Assembly (NCBI RefSeq): GCF_004341245.1
Contig: NZ_SLWY01000001.1
Location: 1 to 64,000, forward strand
Source of the DNA: Plasticicumulans lactativorans
GTDB lineage: Bacteria; Pseudomonadota; Gammaproteobacteria; Competibacterales; Competibacteraceae
Reading direction: 5' to 3'
DNA: 64,000 nucleotides
Shown: piece after piece, positions 8,769 through 18,987 of the stretch
Position numbering within the stretch: the first letter of the stretch is position 1
Layout: each line of letters begins with the position of its first letter
The notes under the pieces: model-generated
The model's database searches: none
Told to the model about the DNA's origin: nothing
The model's input: the letters and a program-made list of their open reading frames with translations, nothing else
Translations under genes and position numbers: made by a program

Positions 8769-9137
8769 ATGGCCGACAAGCTGTTGATCCTGATGACCAA
8801 TACCGATCCGGAGCAGGGTCAGGCGCTGGCCGCGGTGTTCGCCCAGGCGACCGTCGCCGCGGCGATGGAGTACGAGGTCGAGATGGTCCTCACCGGCCTC
8901 TCCGGGCGCCTCGCGATCCGCGGCTACGCCGAGAGCGTGCGCCTGGGGCACGACGACCAGCGCAGCGCCTACGACCTGATCCGCGACGCCGCCGACAACG
9001 GCGTGGTGTTCAAGGTGTGCACCAACACCCTCGAAAGCTGGGGGCAGGACCTGATCCCCGAGGTGCGCGAGACCGTCGGCGCCGCCTACATCATCAGCGA
9101 GGCGATGGACGACGCCACCGTGACCTTCACCTACTGA
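8769..9137 (+). CDS. DsrE/DsrF-like family protein
   Basis: The 122-residue protein opens MADKLLILMTNTDPEQ and ends with strands near VGAAYIISEAMDDATVTFTY. This pattern fits the DsrE/F (sulfur-relay or peroxiredoxin-like) alpha/beta fold. Only one Cys is present (in VFKVCTNTLESWG), so a full DsrE-type persulfide-carrier role cannot be assumed. It precedes hpt by 19 bases and probably shares its transcript. The function is unknown beyond the fold. Confidence 0.7.
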   Translation: MADKLLILMTNTDPEQGQALAAVFAQATVAAAMEYEVEMVLTGLSGRLAIRGYAESVRLGHDDQRSAYDLIRDAADNGVVFKVCTNTLESWGQDLIPEVRETVGAAYIISEAMDDATVTFTY

Positions 9138-9156
9138 CCGCGCCCGAGGCCTCCCG

Positions 9157-10710
<1,554 letters not shown>

Positions 10711-10730
10711 AAATTCCCGGAGAAACCGCC

Positions 10731-11006
10731 ATGTCGGTACTGAACGAACTGCTGCAGGGCCACTTCACCGCCGAGGTGCTGCAGGCGCTGGCGCGCACCA
10801 GCGGCCTGATCTGGGCCGGCGTGCTCGGCCTGCTGCTCGCGCTGTGGGTGTGGTCGGAGGCCATGCTCGGCCTCGCCGGCGGGCTGCGCGGCGGCGCCCG
10901 CACCGCCGTGTTCGCGCTCCTGTTCGTGCTCACCGCGGTGGCGCTGCCGCTCGCGCTGCTGGCGCTCGCCCCGCACCTGCTGCCCGTCGTCGCCCCGCAG
11001 CCCTGA
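10731..11006 (+). CDS. Small membrane protein of unknown function
   Basis: The 91-residue protein starts MSVLNELLQGHFTAEVLQAL and has two long hydrophobic stretches (about 26-46 and 61-88). The ATG at 10731 is preceded by CCCGGAGAAACC. It lies 20 bases after the previous small membrane gene and 18 bases before the response regulator, so all may form one transcript. No family was recognised. Confidence 0.6.
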   Translation: MSVLNELLQGHFTAEVLQALARTSGLIWAGVLGLLLALWVWSEAMLGLAGGLRGGARTAVFALLFVLTAVALPLALLALAPHLLPVVAPQP

Positions 11007-11024
11007 GCCGCGCCGGCGCGCGCC

Positions 11025-11687
11025 ATGCGCCTGCTGCTGGTCGAGGACGACCCGATGATCGGCGAGGCCGTCGTCAGCGGCCTGCGCCACGAGGGCTACA
11101 CCGTCGACTGGGTGCGCGACGGCCGCGCCGCCGAACTCGCGGTCGAGCAGCACGCGCACGACCTGGTGCTGCTCGACCTCGGCCTGCCGCGCAAGGGCGG
11201 GCTGGAGGTGCTCGCCGGCCTGCGCGCGCGCGGCGAGCAGGTGCCGGTGCTGGTGCTGACCGCGCGTGACACCGTCGGCGAGCGCGTGCGCGGCCTCGAC
11301 GCCGGCGCCGACGATTACCTGGTCAAGCCCTTCGACCTCGACGAACTCGCCGCGCGCGTGCGCGCGCTGCTGCGCCGGCGTGCCGGCCGCGCCGAGCCGC
11401 GCCTGCAGCTCGGTGACCTCGCGCTCGACCCGGCGACGCACGAGGTGTGGCTGAAGGGCGAGCCGCTCAGCCTCACCGCGCGCGAGTTCGCGCTGCTCGC
11501 CGCGCTGGTCGAACGCCCGGGCACCGTGCTGTCGCGTGCCCAGCTGGAGGAGAAGCTCTACGGCTGGGACCGCGACATCGACAGCAACGCCGTCGAGGTC
11601 CACATCCACGCGCTGCGCCGCAAGCTCGGCGCCGACTTCATCCGCAACCTGCGCGGCGTGGGCTATTTCGTGCCCAGGCCCGACTGA
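11025..11687 (+). CDS. OmpR/PhoB-family response regulator
   Basis: The 220-residue protein has a receiver domain (about 1-115) with acidic pair D8-D9, phospho-acceptor D51 (LVLLDLGLP) and K101 in LVKPFD. A winged-helix DNA-binding domain follows (about 125-220), ending KLGADFIRNLRGVGYFV. It is closest in look to QseB/TctD/PmrA-type regulators. The partner kinase follows 13 bases downstream. The target genes are not evident from the sequence. Confidence 0.92.
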   Translation: MRLLLVEDDPMIGEAVVSGLRHEGYTVDWVRDGRAAELAVEQHAHDLVLLDLGLPRKGGLEVLAGLRARGEQVPVLVLTARDTVGERVRGLDAGADDYLVKPFDLDELAARVRALLRRRAGRAEPRLQLGDLALDPATHEVWLKGEPLSLTAREFALLAALVERPGTVLSRAQLEEKLYGWDRDIDSNAVEVHIHALRRKLGADFIRNLRGVGYFVPRPD

Positions 11688-11700
11688 GCGCGCCGCGCGC

Positions 11701-13002
11701 GTGAACTCGATCCGCCGCCGCCTGCTGCTCGGCCTGCTCGCCGGGCTCGTGCTCGCCGGCATCGCCGCCACCCTCGGCGTCTACTTCCAGGCGCGCGAGG
11801 AGGCCAACGCGCTGTTCGACTACCAGTTGCGGCAGATGGCGGCGTCGTTCCCGAGCGGCGTGCTGGTGCTGCCACAGGCGGGCGAGCCGGGCGCCGGCGA
11901 GGACGTGGTGATCCAGATGTGGAACCGCAGCGGCGTGCGCCTGTACCTGTCGCGCCCCGGCGTGCGCCTGCCGCCGCGCGCCGAGCTCGGCTACACCACG
12001 CTGGTCACCGAGGACGGCCACTGGCGCGTCTACAGCGCCTTCGTGCGCGACAACCTGGTGCAGGTGGCGCAGCCGCTCGCGGTGCGCCAGGAACTCGCCG
12101 CCGCGCTGGCGCTGCGCTCGGCGGCACCGCTGGCGCTGCTGCTGCCGCTGCTCGGCGGCCTCGTCTGGTGGGTGGTGGGGCGCGGCCTGCGCCCGCTCGC
12201 ACGCGTCACCCAGGCGCTGTCGCGGCGCAGCGCCGTCGCCCTGCAGCCGCTGTCGGAAGCCGGTCTGCCGAGCGAGGTGCGCCCGCTGGTGCAGGCGCTC
12301 AACGAACTGCTCGGCCGCCTCGACCATGCGCTCGCCGCGCAGCGGGCCTTCATCGCCGACGCCGCACACGAACTGCGCACCCCGCTCACCGCGGTGCGCC
12401 TGCAGGCGCAGCTCGCCGAGCGCGCCAGCGGCGACGCCGAGCGCGCCCGCGCCTTCGTCGCGCTGCGCAGCGGGCTCGACCGCGCCACCCACCTGGTCGC
12501 GCAACTGCTCACGCTGGCGCGCAACGATCCGGGCGTCGCCGAGCGCCCGCTGGTTCCGACCGCACTGCTGCCGATCGCCGAGCGCGTGCTCGCCGAGCAG
12601 GCGCCGATCGCCGCCGCGGCCGGCATCGACCTCGGCCTCGCCCGCGCCGACGCGGTCAGCGTCGCCGGCGATGCCGAAGCCCTGCGCACGCTGCTCGGCA
12701 ACCTGGTCGACAACGCCATCCGCTACACGCCCGCCGGCGGCCACGTCGACGTCGACGTCGGCAGCGAGGCCGGCGTCGCGCGGCTGGTGGTGCAGGACGA
12801 CGGCCCCGGCATTCCCGCCGCCGAACGCGAGCGCGTGTGCGACCGCTTCTACCGGCGCGAGGACAGCCCCGGCGCCGGCAGCGGCCTCGGCCTCGCCATC
12901 GTGCGCAGCATCGCCGAGCGCCACGGCGCCACCCTCGCGCTCGACGCGGGCCCGGACGGGCGGGGGCTGCGGGTGACGCTGCGGTTTCCGCCGGCGGCGT
13001 GA
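11701..13002 (+). CDS. Sensor histidine kinase (QseC/TctE-like)
   Basis: The 433-residue inner-membrane kinase has an N-terminal membrane helix (about 8-28), a short periplasmic sensor of about 120 residues, a second helix (about 137-160) and HAMP-like linker. The dimerisation box ADAAHELRTPLTAVRL carries phospho-acceptor H223. The ATP-binding domain shows the N box LLGNLVDNAIRYTP, G1 VQDDGPGIP and G2 GAGSGLGLAIV. The start is a GTG at 11701, chosen because the protein then opens with a positively charged leader and helix; the frame to the left lies inside the regulator gene. Confidence 0.9.
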   Translation: MNSIRRRLLLGLLAGLVLAGIAATLGVYFQAREEANALFDYQLRQMAASFPSGVLVLPQAGEPGAGEDVVIQMWNRSGVRLYLSRPGVRLPPRAELGYTTLVTEDGHWRVYSAFVRDNLVQVAQPLAVRQELAAALALRSAAPLALLLPLLGGLVWWVVGRGLRPLARVTQALSRRSAVALQPLSEAGLPSEVRPLVQALNELLGRLDHALAAQRAFIADAAHELRTPLTAVRLQAQLAERASGDAERARAFVALRSGLDRATHLVAQLLTLARNDPGVAERPLVPTALLPIAERVLAEQAPIAAAAGIDLGLARADAVSVAGDAEALRTLLGNLVDNAIRYTPAGGHVDVDVGSEAGVARLVVQDDGPGIPAAERERVCDRFYRREDSPGAGSGLGLAIVRSIAERHGATLALDAGPDGRGLRVTLRFPPAA

Positions 13003-13123
13003 GCCCGACGTCCGCGGCGAACCCGTCTGCGCCGAGGCGCAGGCGTGATGGCGATGCCCGGCATGGCCGCGACCGCCGCAGGTGTTCCCCGCATTCGACC
13101 CCACCCCTGGACACGGAGGCACG

Positions 13124-13579
13124 ATGAACCAGGCTCTGGCTGAACTCGCCGCGGCGGCGGAGCTGGCGCAGCCGTCGCAACAGGCGCTACGCCTCGCCTT
13201 CGGCCTGGCGTGCGTGGAGCGCATCGCGCATCTGCTGGAGGACCCGCGCGCCGTGGCCGGCCTGGAGGTGCTGCGCCGCTACGTGGCGGGGGCGGCGGAC
13301 CGCGCGGCGCTCGACGTCGCCGCGGCCGAGCTGCAGGCGGTGGCGCGCAGCCACCACGGCTCGCCGTCCCTCGACGGTTCGGCGCACGCGGCCGTGTCGG
13401 CCACCTATGCGGTGGCCAACGCGCTGGCCGGCCGTGCGCTGGAGGCTGCCGGCTACGCCGCGTACGCAGCCGTCTACGCCTACGGCGGCTACGCCGTCAG
13501 CGACCCCTCGGCCTTCGCGCCGGAGTACGCGTGGCAGCTGCGGACCTTGGAGCAGCTCCTGTCCGGCACCGATCCCTAG
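13124..13579 (+). CDS. Ala-rich protein, possibly Imm5-like
   Basis: The 151-residue, Ala-rich, all-helical-looking protein has no signal peptide. The ATG at 13124 has GGAGG upstream. The helix-rich repeats (AGYAAYAAVYAYGGYA and ALRLAFGLACVERIAHLLED) resemble in style the Ala-rich putative immunity proteins (Imm5-like) seen in toxin-immunity loci, but no toxin gene is adjacent. The family assignment is tentative; it could equally be an unrelated orphan helical protein. Confidence 0.5.
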   Translation: MNQALAELAAAAELAQPSQQALRLAFGLACVERIAHLLEDPRAVAGLEVLRRYVAGAADRAALDVAAAELQAVARSHHGSPSLDGSAHAAVSATYAVANALAGRALEAAGYAAYAAVYAYGGYAVSDPSAFAPEYAWQLRTLEQLLSGTDP

Positions 13580-13926
13580 CGCGCCGGCATGCGGCGCCGG
13601 GGTGACGGGGCGCCGAACACCGGCGTAGGCGGCGCCCGGCACGCTGGGCTACGCTTGCGTCGGTTCGCGCGCTCCGGTGTCACGGGGGCCTTCCCGTGCG
13701 ACGGCGGGGCCGGGCTGCCGTGTTCCCCACCCGATGATGCGCCCGACCGTCCAGCCGCGGACGGTACGGCGCGTGGGCCCGTGGCGCCGGCGGGGCTTTC
13801 GGCACGTCAGACGGTCGACCGCGGGCGCGCCGCCGGCGGCACAGTGCCGGTGCGAACCACCGACCCTCTCGGGGATGTCCACAGGAGCGTCATCAGGATG
13901 CCGTCGCGCACGGGGTCGACCCCGCC
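13580..13926 (+). other. Intergenic stretch without recognised gene
   Basis: These 347 GC-rich bases lie between the Ala-rich protein and the EAL protein. Several short GGCGCC-type palindromes are present near 13590-13640, but no plausible reading frame, terminator with T-run or clear promoter was seen. Confidence 0.5.
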
Positions 13927-15504
13927 ATGAGGAAGCGCACTGCCATCATCGTCACATCGATCACGGCCCTGCTCGCGGTCGCGCTGCCGATCCTGCTGGC
14001 ACTCCACATCGCCAGTCGCGAAGGGCTCAAGGGCGAAATGGAGCGCGCGCTGTCCTACGCCCGGGATACCCTCGGCCGCTCGGAGCGCACCGCCGAGCAG
14101 ATCGACGCCGGCATCAGGACCCTGGCCGGCGCGGGCACCGGCGACCCGTGCTCCGACGCGAGCCTCGCGCTGATGCGGCGCATCGACCTGGCCTCCAGCT
14201 ACCTCCAGGCGATCGGCCACCTGCACGGCGACCGCCTGATGTGCACGTCGCTGGGCCGGGAGGAGGGTGAGGTCGATCTCGGCCCGGCCGACCTGATTCA
14301 GCCGACGGGCGTGCGGCTGTGGACCGACGTGGCCTTGCCGTGGGCCAGCGACTTCAAGTTCATGGTCGTCGAGCGTGACGGCTATGCGGCGATCATCCAC
14401 AAGGACCTGCCGATCGACGTGACCCGCGACGTCCGGGACGTGTCGCTCGCCACGCTGTCGGGGGTCGAGCGGCAGATCCTGACCTCGCGCGGCTACGTCA
14501 AGCCGGAATGGGTCGCGGCGCTGCGCGGCAAGCACGAGGCGGCGTTCGTCGATGGCGATTACGTGGTCGCCGCGGTCGCGTCGCGGCGTTTCTACATCGG
14601 CGCCGTCGCCGCGCTGCCGATCGCCCACCTCGCCGAGCGCACCCGCGCCGCCGCGCTGACGCTGGTGCCGGTGGGCATCGCCGCCGGCCTCGCGCTGGCG
14701 TTCGCCGCCTTCCAGTTCGCCCGGATGCAGCTGGCGATGCCCGCGGTGATCAAGGCGGCGCTGAGCCGCGACGAGTTCCAGCTCGTCTACCAGCCGATCG
14801 TCGACCTGCGCACCGGCGCGTGGGTCGGCGCCGAGGCGCTGATCCGCTGGCAGCGGCCGGGCGACGGCATGGTGCGCCCGGACGTGTTCATCCCGGTCGC
14901 CGAGGACGCCGGGCTGATCCAGCGCATCACCGAACGCGTGGTCGAGCTCGTCGGGGGAGATGCGGCGGGCCTGTTCCGGCGCTGGCCGAACTTCCACCTC
15001 GGCATCAACCTGTCGTCGGCGGATTTGCACGCCGGGTCCACGGTCGGCCTGCTGCGCCAGCTGGCGCGCCGCACCGGGGCCGGTGCGGGCAACCTGATGG
15101 TCGAGGTCACCGAGCGCGGCTTCACCCGGCCCGAGACCGCGGGGCCGATCGTCCGCGAACTGCGCGCGGGCGGGGTCAGCGTCGCCATCGACGACTTCGG
15201 CACCGGCTACTCCAGCCTCTCCTACCTGGAGCGCTTCGAGCTCGATTTCCTCAAGATCGACAAATCGTTCGTCGACACGCTCGGCACCGGCGCCGCCACC
15301 AGCCAGGTCATCGTGCACATCATCGAGATGGCGAAATCGCTGCGTCTGGCGATGATCGCCGAGGGCGTCGAAACCGAGGCGCAGGCGCGCTTCCTGCGCG
15401 AGCACGGCGTCCAGTACGCGCAGGGCTGGCTGTTCGGCAAGCCGATGGCCTTCTCCGAGCTCGTCGAGGCGCTGCGCCGGGGCGAGACCGCTGCCGCGGC
15501 GTGA
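13927..15504 (+). CDS. Membrane cyclic-di-GMP phosphodiesterase (CSS-like sensor plus EAL domain)
   Basis: The 525-residue protein has an N-terminal membrane helix (about 7-30), a periplasmic domain with two Cys (GDPCSDASL and LMCTSLG) reminiscent of CSS-motif redox sensors, and a second helix (about 240-262). A full EAL domain follows. Catalytic signatures look intact: [40 protein letters not shown] and EGVETEAQ. There is no GGDEF domain, so the expected activity is hydrolysis of cyclic-di-GMP. The usual CSS triad is here CTS, so disulfide-based control is plausible but unproven. It is a monocistronic gene. Confidence 0.88.
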   Translation: MRKRTAIIVTSITALLAVALPILLALHIASREGLKGEMERALSYARDTLGRSERTAEQIDAGIRTLAGAGTGDPCSDASLALMRRIDLASSYLQAIGHLHGDRLMCTSLGREEGEVDLGPADLIQPTGVRLWTDVALPWASDFKFMVVERDGYAAIIHKDLPIDVTRDVRDVSLATLSGVERQILTSRGYVKPEWVAALRGKHEAAFVDGDYVVAAVASRRFYIGAVAALPIAHLAERTRAAALTLVPVGIAAGLALAFAAFQFARMQLAMPAVIKAALSRDEFQLVYQPIVDLRTGAWVGAEALIRWQRPGDGMVRPDVFIPVAEDAGLIQRITERVVELVGGDAAGLFRRWPNFHLGINLSSADLHAGSTVGLLRQLARRTGAGAGNLMVEVTERGFTRPETAGPIVRELRAGGVSVAIDDFGTGYSSLSYLERFELDFLKIDKSFVDTLGTGAATSQVIVHIIEMAKSLRLAMIAEGVETEAQARFLREHGVQYAQGWLFGKPMAFSELVEALRRGETAAAA

Positions 15505-15638
15505 GCGCGCGCCGCACCCCGTGCGGGCGATCGCCCCCGGCGCGCAGGCTTCCGATGGGAGCAGGGCCGACGGGCCGGTCGAATGCGCAGCGGTGCCCGG
15601 ACTGTCTTTCTGACCATCCAGTACGGGAGCGCCGACGC

Positions 15639-16457
15639 TCACGCGCTCATCATGACCCGCAGGACCATGCCGGCGGCGATGAGGCCGGCGACCACGGCGA
15701 ATCCCTGCTGCAGCCTCGCCCCGCTGAGGCGGCCGGCGGCGAGCCTCCCGCCCAGCATGCCGACGATGGCGCCGGCCGCGAATGGCGCGCCGACATGCCA
15801 GTTCATGCGGCCCGCGAGGGCGGTCGAGACGACGCCGGAAGCCGATACCAGGGTGATCACGGCCAGCGACGTTGCCACGATCATGTGCATGGGGGCATGG
15901 GTGGCACGTTTCAGCGCCGGAACGATCACGAAGCCACCACCGACGCCCAGCAGGCCGGAGAGAAAGCCGGCGCCGACGCCTGACAGCGCAAGCGCACGGC
16001 TGCAGGGGCCCGTCCAGATGAATCGCCCGGTGTCGGCGTCCAGTCGGCAGGGCGGCGACGGGAAGGCGGTGTTCTCCGCATGTCGTTTCACCGCGGTCGC
16101 CTGCGTGAACATCCGCAGGGATACAAAGGCCAGGACGCCCGCGAACAGCAGGGTCAGGGGGCCGTTTGGCAGGCGATGCGCAAGCCATAAACCCAGGGGT
16201 GACGACAGCATGCCGGTGAGCGCCATCAGGCCGGCCGCCTTGTAACGAACGATGCCCGCGCGCAATCCGATGATGGCGCCGACGGCTGCGGACAGGCCAA
16301 CCGCGAGCAAGGCCACGGGGGCCGCCTCGGCCACACCGAGATGCAGCACGAAGAGCAGTAGGGGCACGGCGAGAATGGCGCCGCCGGCGCCGGTCAGCGC
16401 CAGGATGAGACCGACGATGCCGCCCAGCACCGCACTGCCTGCAACGATGCTGTCCAT
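15639..16457 (-). CDS. TauE/SafE-family anion exporter
   Basis: The 272-residue polytopic membrane protein has the two-half TauE/SafE arrangement. Each half has a Gly-rich first helix (VGLILALTGAGGAILAVPLL and GAGFLSGLLGVGGGFVIVPAL). Family members export sulfite or sulfonates. It is the last gene of a cluster with two YeeE/YedE-type proteins and a sulfide-responsive ArsR repressor, which suggests export of sulfite or thiosulfate produced during persulfide oxidation. Confidence 0.88.
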   Translation of the reverse strand: MDSIVAGSAVLGGIVGLILALTGAGGAILAVPLLLFVLHLGVAEAAPVALLAVGLSAAVGAIIGLRAGIVRYKAAGLMALTGMLSSPLGLWLAHRLPNGPLTLLFAGVLAFVSLRMFTQATAVKRHAENTAFPSPPCRLDADTGRFIWTGPCSRALALSGVGAGFLSGLLGVGGGFVIVPALKRATHAPMHMIVATSLAVITLVSASGVVSTALAGRMNWHVGAPFAAGAIVGMLGGRLAAGRLSGARLQQGFAVVAGLIAAGMVLRVMMSA

Positions 16458-16518
16458 TGCTTCACCCCCTCAGTGGCCTTGGCATTGGCGACCATCGCCG
16501 CCGTTCCTGCGCAGTTGG

Positions 16519-16950
16519 CTAGGCGCGCCGCCGGCTCGATCGCGCCCGCTCGATCATCTCGAAGACGCCCATGCCGACCAGCATCGCGGCGACGAAGCCC
16601 CATGCCTTCGGGTATCCGGCACCCAGGACGACGAGCGCAGGTCCCGGACAAAAGCCCGCCAGGCCCCAGCCGACACCAAACGCCGCACTGCCCAGAACGA
16701 GCCTCGACGTGATCGCCGCAGGGGCGGGCAACTGGATGGGAAGCCCCAGGAGCGACCGCTCGCGGCGTTTGGCCATCCGGAACGCGATGGCGCCGATGGC
16801 GATTGCGCCCGCCATGACGAACGCCAGCGAGGGATCCCAGCGTCCCGCCAGGTCGAGAAACCCCAGGACCTTGGCAGGGTTGGCCATACCGGACACCAGG
16901 AGCCCGATGCCAAAAAGGAGTCCGGCCATCAAGGCACTGAGCAGGGCCAT
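16519..16950 (-). CDS. YeeE/YedE-type membrane protein (PmpB-like)
   Basis: The 143-residue protein has four hydrophobic segments and the YeeE/YedE-type signature [21 protein letters not shown] with its conserved Cys. It is half-size and paired with the adjacent 144-residue homologue, as in PmpA/PmpB pairs of bigR operons. Full-length YeeE homologues transport thiosulfate. It is separated from the upstream gene by only one base, so translational coupling is likely. Confidence 0.87.
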   Translation of the reverse strand: MALLSALMAGLLFGIGLLVSGMANPAKVLGFLDLAGRWDPSLAFVMAGAIAIGAIAFRMAKRRERSLLGLPIQLPAPAAITSRLVLGSAAFGVGWGLAGFCPGPALVVLGAGYPKAWGFVAAMLVGMGVFEMIERARSSRRRA

Positions 16951-16951
16951 T

Positions 16952-17386
16952 TCAGCCTCCCATCAGGTGTTGGTGCACGAAGACGGTCAGAAAGCCGGCC
17001 GCCATGAAGGTCGCCGTCGCAACGAGTGAACGGATCGCGCCCCGCGACAGACCGCAGACGCCGTGGCCGCTCGTGCAGCCGCTGGCATAACGTGTACCCA
17101 GGCCAACGATGAAGCCGGCCACGAGGATCTCGCCCCATCCGGCCTGGATATCGAGCGTCGTCGATCTGCCCAGCAGGCTGGCCAGGACCGGCGCACCGAT
17201 AAGCCCGGCCAGGAAGGCCACGCGCCACGCGATGTCATGGCGCGGCAGGCTCAACAAGCCCCCGAGGATGCCGCTGATGCCGGCAATGCGTCCGTTGAAG
17301 AGGATGAGAACGGCTGCCGCCGCGCCAATACCGATGCCGCCGGCCAGCGACGGACCGGGCGTGAAGTGCACGAGATCGATCGACAT
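16952..17386 (-). CDS. YeeE/YedE-type membrane protein (PmpA-like)
   Basis: The 144-residue membrane protein contains [19 protein letters not shown], the Cys-bearing motif of the YeeE/YedE/PmpA family. I place the start at the ATG at 17386 because AGGA lies six bases upstream; a GTG at 17401 in the same frame is possible. Together with the next gene it would form a two-part importer or exporter of thiosulfate or related sulfur species. Confidence 0.87.
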   Translation of the reverse strand: MSIDLVHFTPGPSLAGGIGIGAAAAVLILFNGRIAGISGILGGLLSLPRHDIAWRVAFLAGLIGAPVLASLLGRSTTLDIQAGWGEILVAGFIVGLGTRYASGCTSGHGVCGLSRGAIRSLVATATFMAAGFLTVFVHQHLMGG

Positions 17387-17401
17387 ATCGGTTCCTGTCA
17401 C

Positions 17402-17719
17402 CTATTGGGCACAAAACTGCTCATACAGCACGGCGATTACGGCAAGCGCTGGTTTGCTCGCAATCGAATAGAAGATGTTTTTGCCCTCGCGACGCGTCGT
17501 CACGAGGCCGTTCTCACGCAGCACGCCGAGTTGCTGCGACAGCGTTGGTTGCCGAATCGCGAGTTGTGCCTCCAGTTCGCTCACGCACGCTTCCCCCTGC
17601 GACAACTGGCACATGAGCAGCAGGCGATCGGGGTTCGCCAGCACCTTGAGCAGGGCGCATGCTTCCGTGGCAGCGGCATGCATCGTGGCTACGTCGACGG
17701 GTGGGTGACTGTGCGTCAT
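17402..17719 (-). CDS. bigR: ArsR-family persulfide-sensing repressor (BigR/SqrR-like)
   Basis: The 105-residue winged-helix repressor has the ArsR recognition region RQPTLSQQLGVLRENGLV and wing RREGKNIFYSI. Cys at positions 37 and 103 are 66 residues apart, exactly the spacing of the two redox Cys in SqrR-type sensors, which form a tetrasulfide in response to reactive sulfur. Two more Cys (21, 45) are present. It lies between the two transport genes and the divergent hydrolase, next to a double palindrome that is probably its operator. It is expected to repress both arms until sulfide or persulfide accumulates. Confidence 0.88.
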   Translation of the reverse strand: MTHSHPPVDVATMHAAATEACALLKVLANPDRLLLMCQLSQGEACVSELEAQLAIRQPTLSQQLGVLRENGLVTTRREGKNIFYSIASKPALAVIAVLYEQFCAQ

Positions 17720-17752
17720 GTCGGTTCATCTCCACGCTGGGCCAAGCGTCAT

Positions 17753-17788
17753 TATATTGACTGACAATATATCAATCAGTATATTGAT
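17753..17788. promoter_or_regulatory. Double palindromic operator of the bigR cluster
   Basis: Two abutting perfect inverted repeats share one base: TATATTG-ACTGA-CAATATA (17753-17771) and ATCAAT-CAGTAT-ATTGAT (17771-17788). They are strikingly AT-rich in GC-rich DNA, lie between the divergent repressor and hydrolase genes, and end 27 bases before the hydrolase ATG. This is a likely site where the ArsR-type repressor covers both promoters. Confidence 0.8.
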
Positions 17789-17815
17789 GTGCAACCCGTA
17801 TCGGAGCCCTTCGAG

Positions 17816-18676
17816 ATGCAAGCCATCGTTCAGCCGTTCTTCGATCCCGCGACGTCCACGATCACCTATGTCGTCTATCAGGAAGGTCGACCGGAGTGCG
17901 CCATCATCGACTCCGTGCTCGATTACGACCCCAGGGCGGGGCGCACCTCTACCGCACGTGCTGACGAGGTCATCGCGTTCGTTCGCGAGCACGCTCTGCA
18001 GGTGGAGTGGATTCTGGAAACCCATGCGCACGCCGATCACCTGTCCGCCGCGCCTTATCTGCGGCGCGAACTGGGCGGCAGGATTGCGATCGGCCGCAAC
18101 ATCCGCATCGTGCAGGAGACGTTCAAGAAGCTGTTCAATCTGGAACCGGCGTTTCGGCTCGACGGCTCCCAGTTCGACCATCTGTTCGACGAGGACGAGA
18201 CATTCGCCATTGGCGGGCTGACGGCGAAAGCCCTCTTCGTGCCCGGGCATACGCCGGCGGACGTGGCATATCAGATTGGCGATGCGGTCTTCGCGGGCGA
18301 TACGCTGTTCATGCCGGACGTCGGCACGGCGCGCTGCGATTTTCCGGGCGGCGATGCGCACAGGCTGTATCGCTCGATCCGGAAGCTGTTCGACCTTCCG
18401 GGCGACACGAGGCTCTTCATGTGTCACGACTACCCGCCAGAGGGCCGGGGCCCCCGGTGGGAAACGACCGTACAGGCGCAGCGCACGTCCAATGTCCAGG
18501 CGCATGCGGGCGTGACCGAGGAACAGTTTGCCGCCATGCGTCAGCAGCACGACGCAACGCTCGGCATGCCGACGCTGATGCTGCCGGCGGTCCAGGTCAA
18601 TATCCGCGCCGGAGCGTTTCCTCCCGCTGACGCGAACGGGATCCGCTACCTGAAGATTCCACTGAACGCGCTATAG
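17816..18676 (+). CDS. blh: Metallo-beta-lactamase-fold hydrolase, Blh/persulfide dioxygenase-like
   Basis: The 286-residue MBL-fold protein has the metal motif ETHAHADHLSAAPYL (HxHxDH), GHTPADVAYQIGDAVFAGD with the later His and Asp ligands, and MCHDYPPEG for the last His. The sequence resembles Blh and ETHE1-type persulfide dioxygenases, which oxidise glutathione persulfide to sulfite. The GTG at 17789 lies next to the operator; I chose the ATG at 17816, preceded by GGAG. Divergent from the bigR repressor and transport genes, it completes the detoxification set: persulfide oxidation, then export of the sulfur oxyanion. Confidence 0.9.
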   Translation: MQAIVQPFFDPATSTITYVVYQEGRPECAIIDSVLDYDPRAGRTSTARADEVIAFVREHALQVEWILETHAHADHLSAAPYLRRELGGRIAIGRNIRIVQETFKKLFNLEPAFRLDGSQFDHLFDEDETFAIGGLTAKALFVPGHTPADVAYQIGDAVFAGDTLFMPDVGTARCDFPGGDAHRLYRSIRKLFDLPGDTRLFMCHDYPPEGRGPRWETTVQAQRTSNVQAHAGVTEEQFAAMRQQHDATLGMPTLMLPAVQVNIRAGAFPPADANGIRYLKIPLNAL

Positions 18677-18987
18677 AAACGGACGGTGTCGCGCTCGTCA
18701 TCGCGACCGCCTTCCTCCGCGCGCTCACCGCGCGGCGCATCTTCGCCGGCGCGCCGCGCCTGCCGGCATCGGCGCCGCTGCCGTTCTGCGCCTACCCTGT
18801 ATTCGTCGCGACGCCGTGCGGCTGGAGGGCGTCGCTCCCGAGGGCGGCCGGTCCGGACCGCTGACGCAGCCGGTTCGCGGGCACCGCGGGGCCCCGGCGC
18901 AGGGGGAGCGGGAGCCCTCCCGCCGCTGCGTCCGGCGGGCGTGCGGTCCGTTTCGAACGTGGTGCAACGATGGGGGAGGGGACGGAA
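18677..18987 (+). other. Intergenic stretch without recognised gene
   Basis: These 311 bases lie between the persulfide dioxygenase-like gene and the flavoprotein gene. No convincing reading frame was seen. A ribosome site (GGGAGGGGACGGAA) sits at its right end. Confidence 0.5.
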
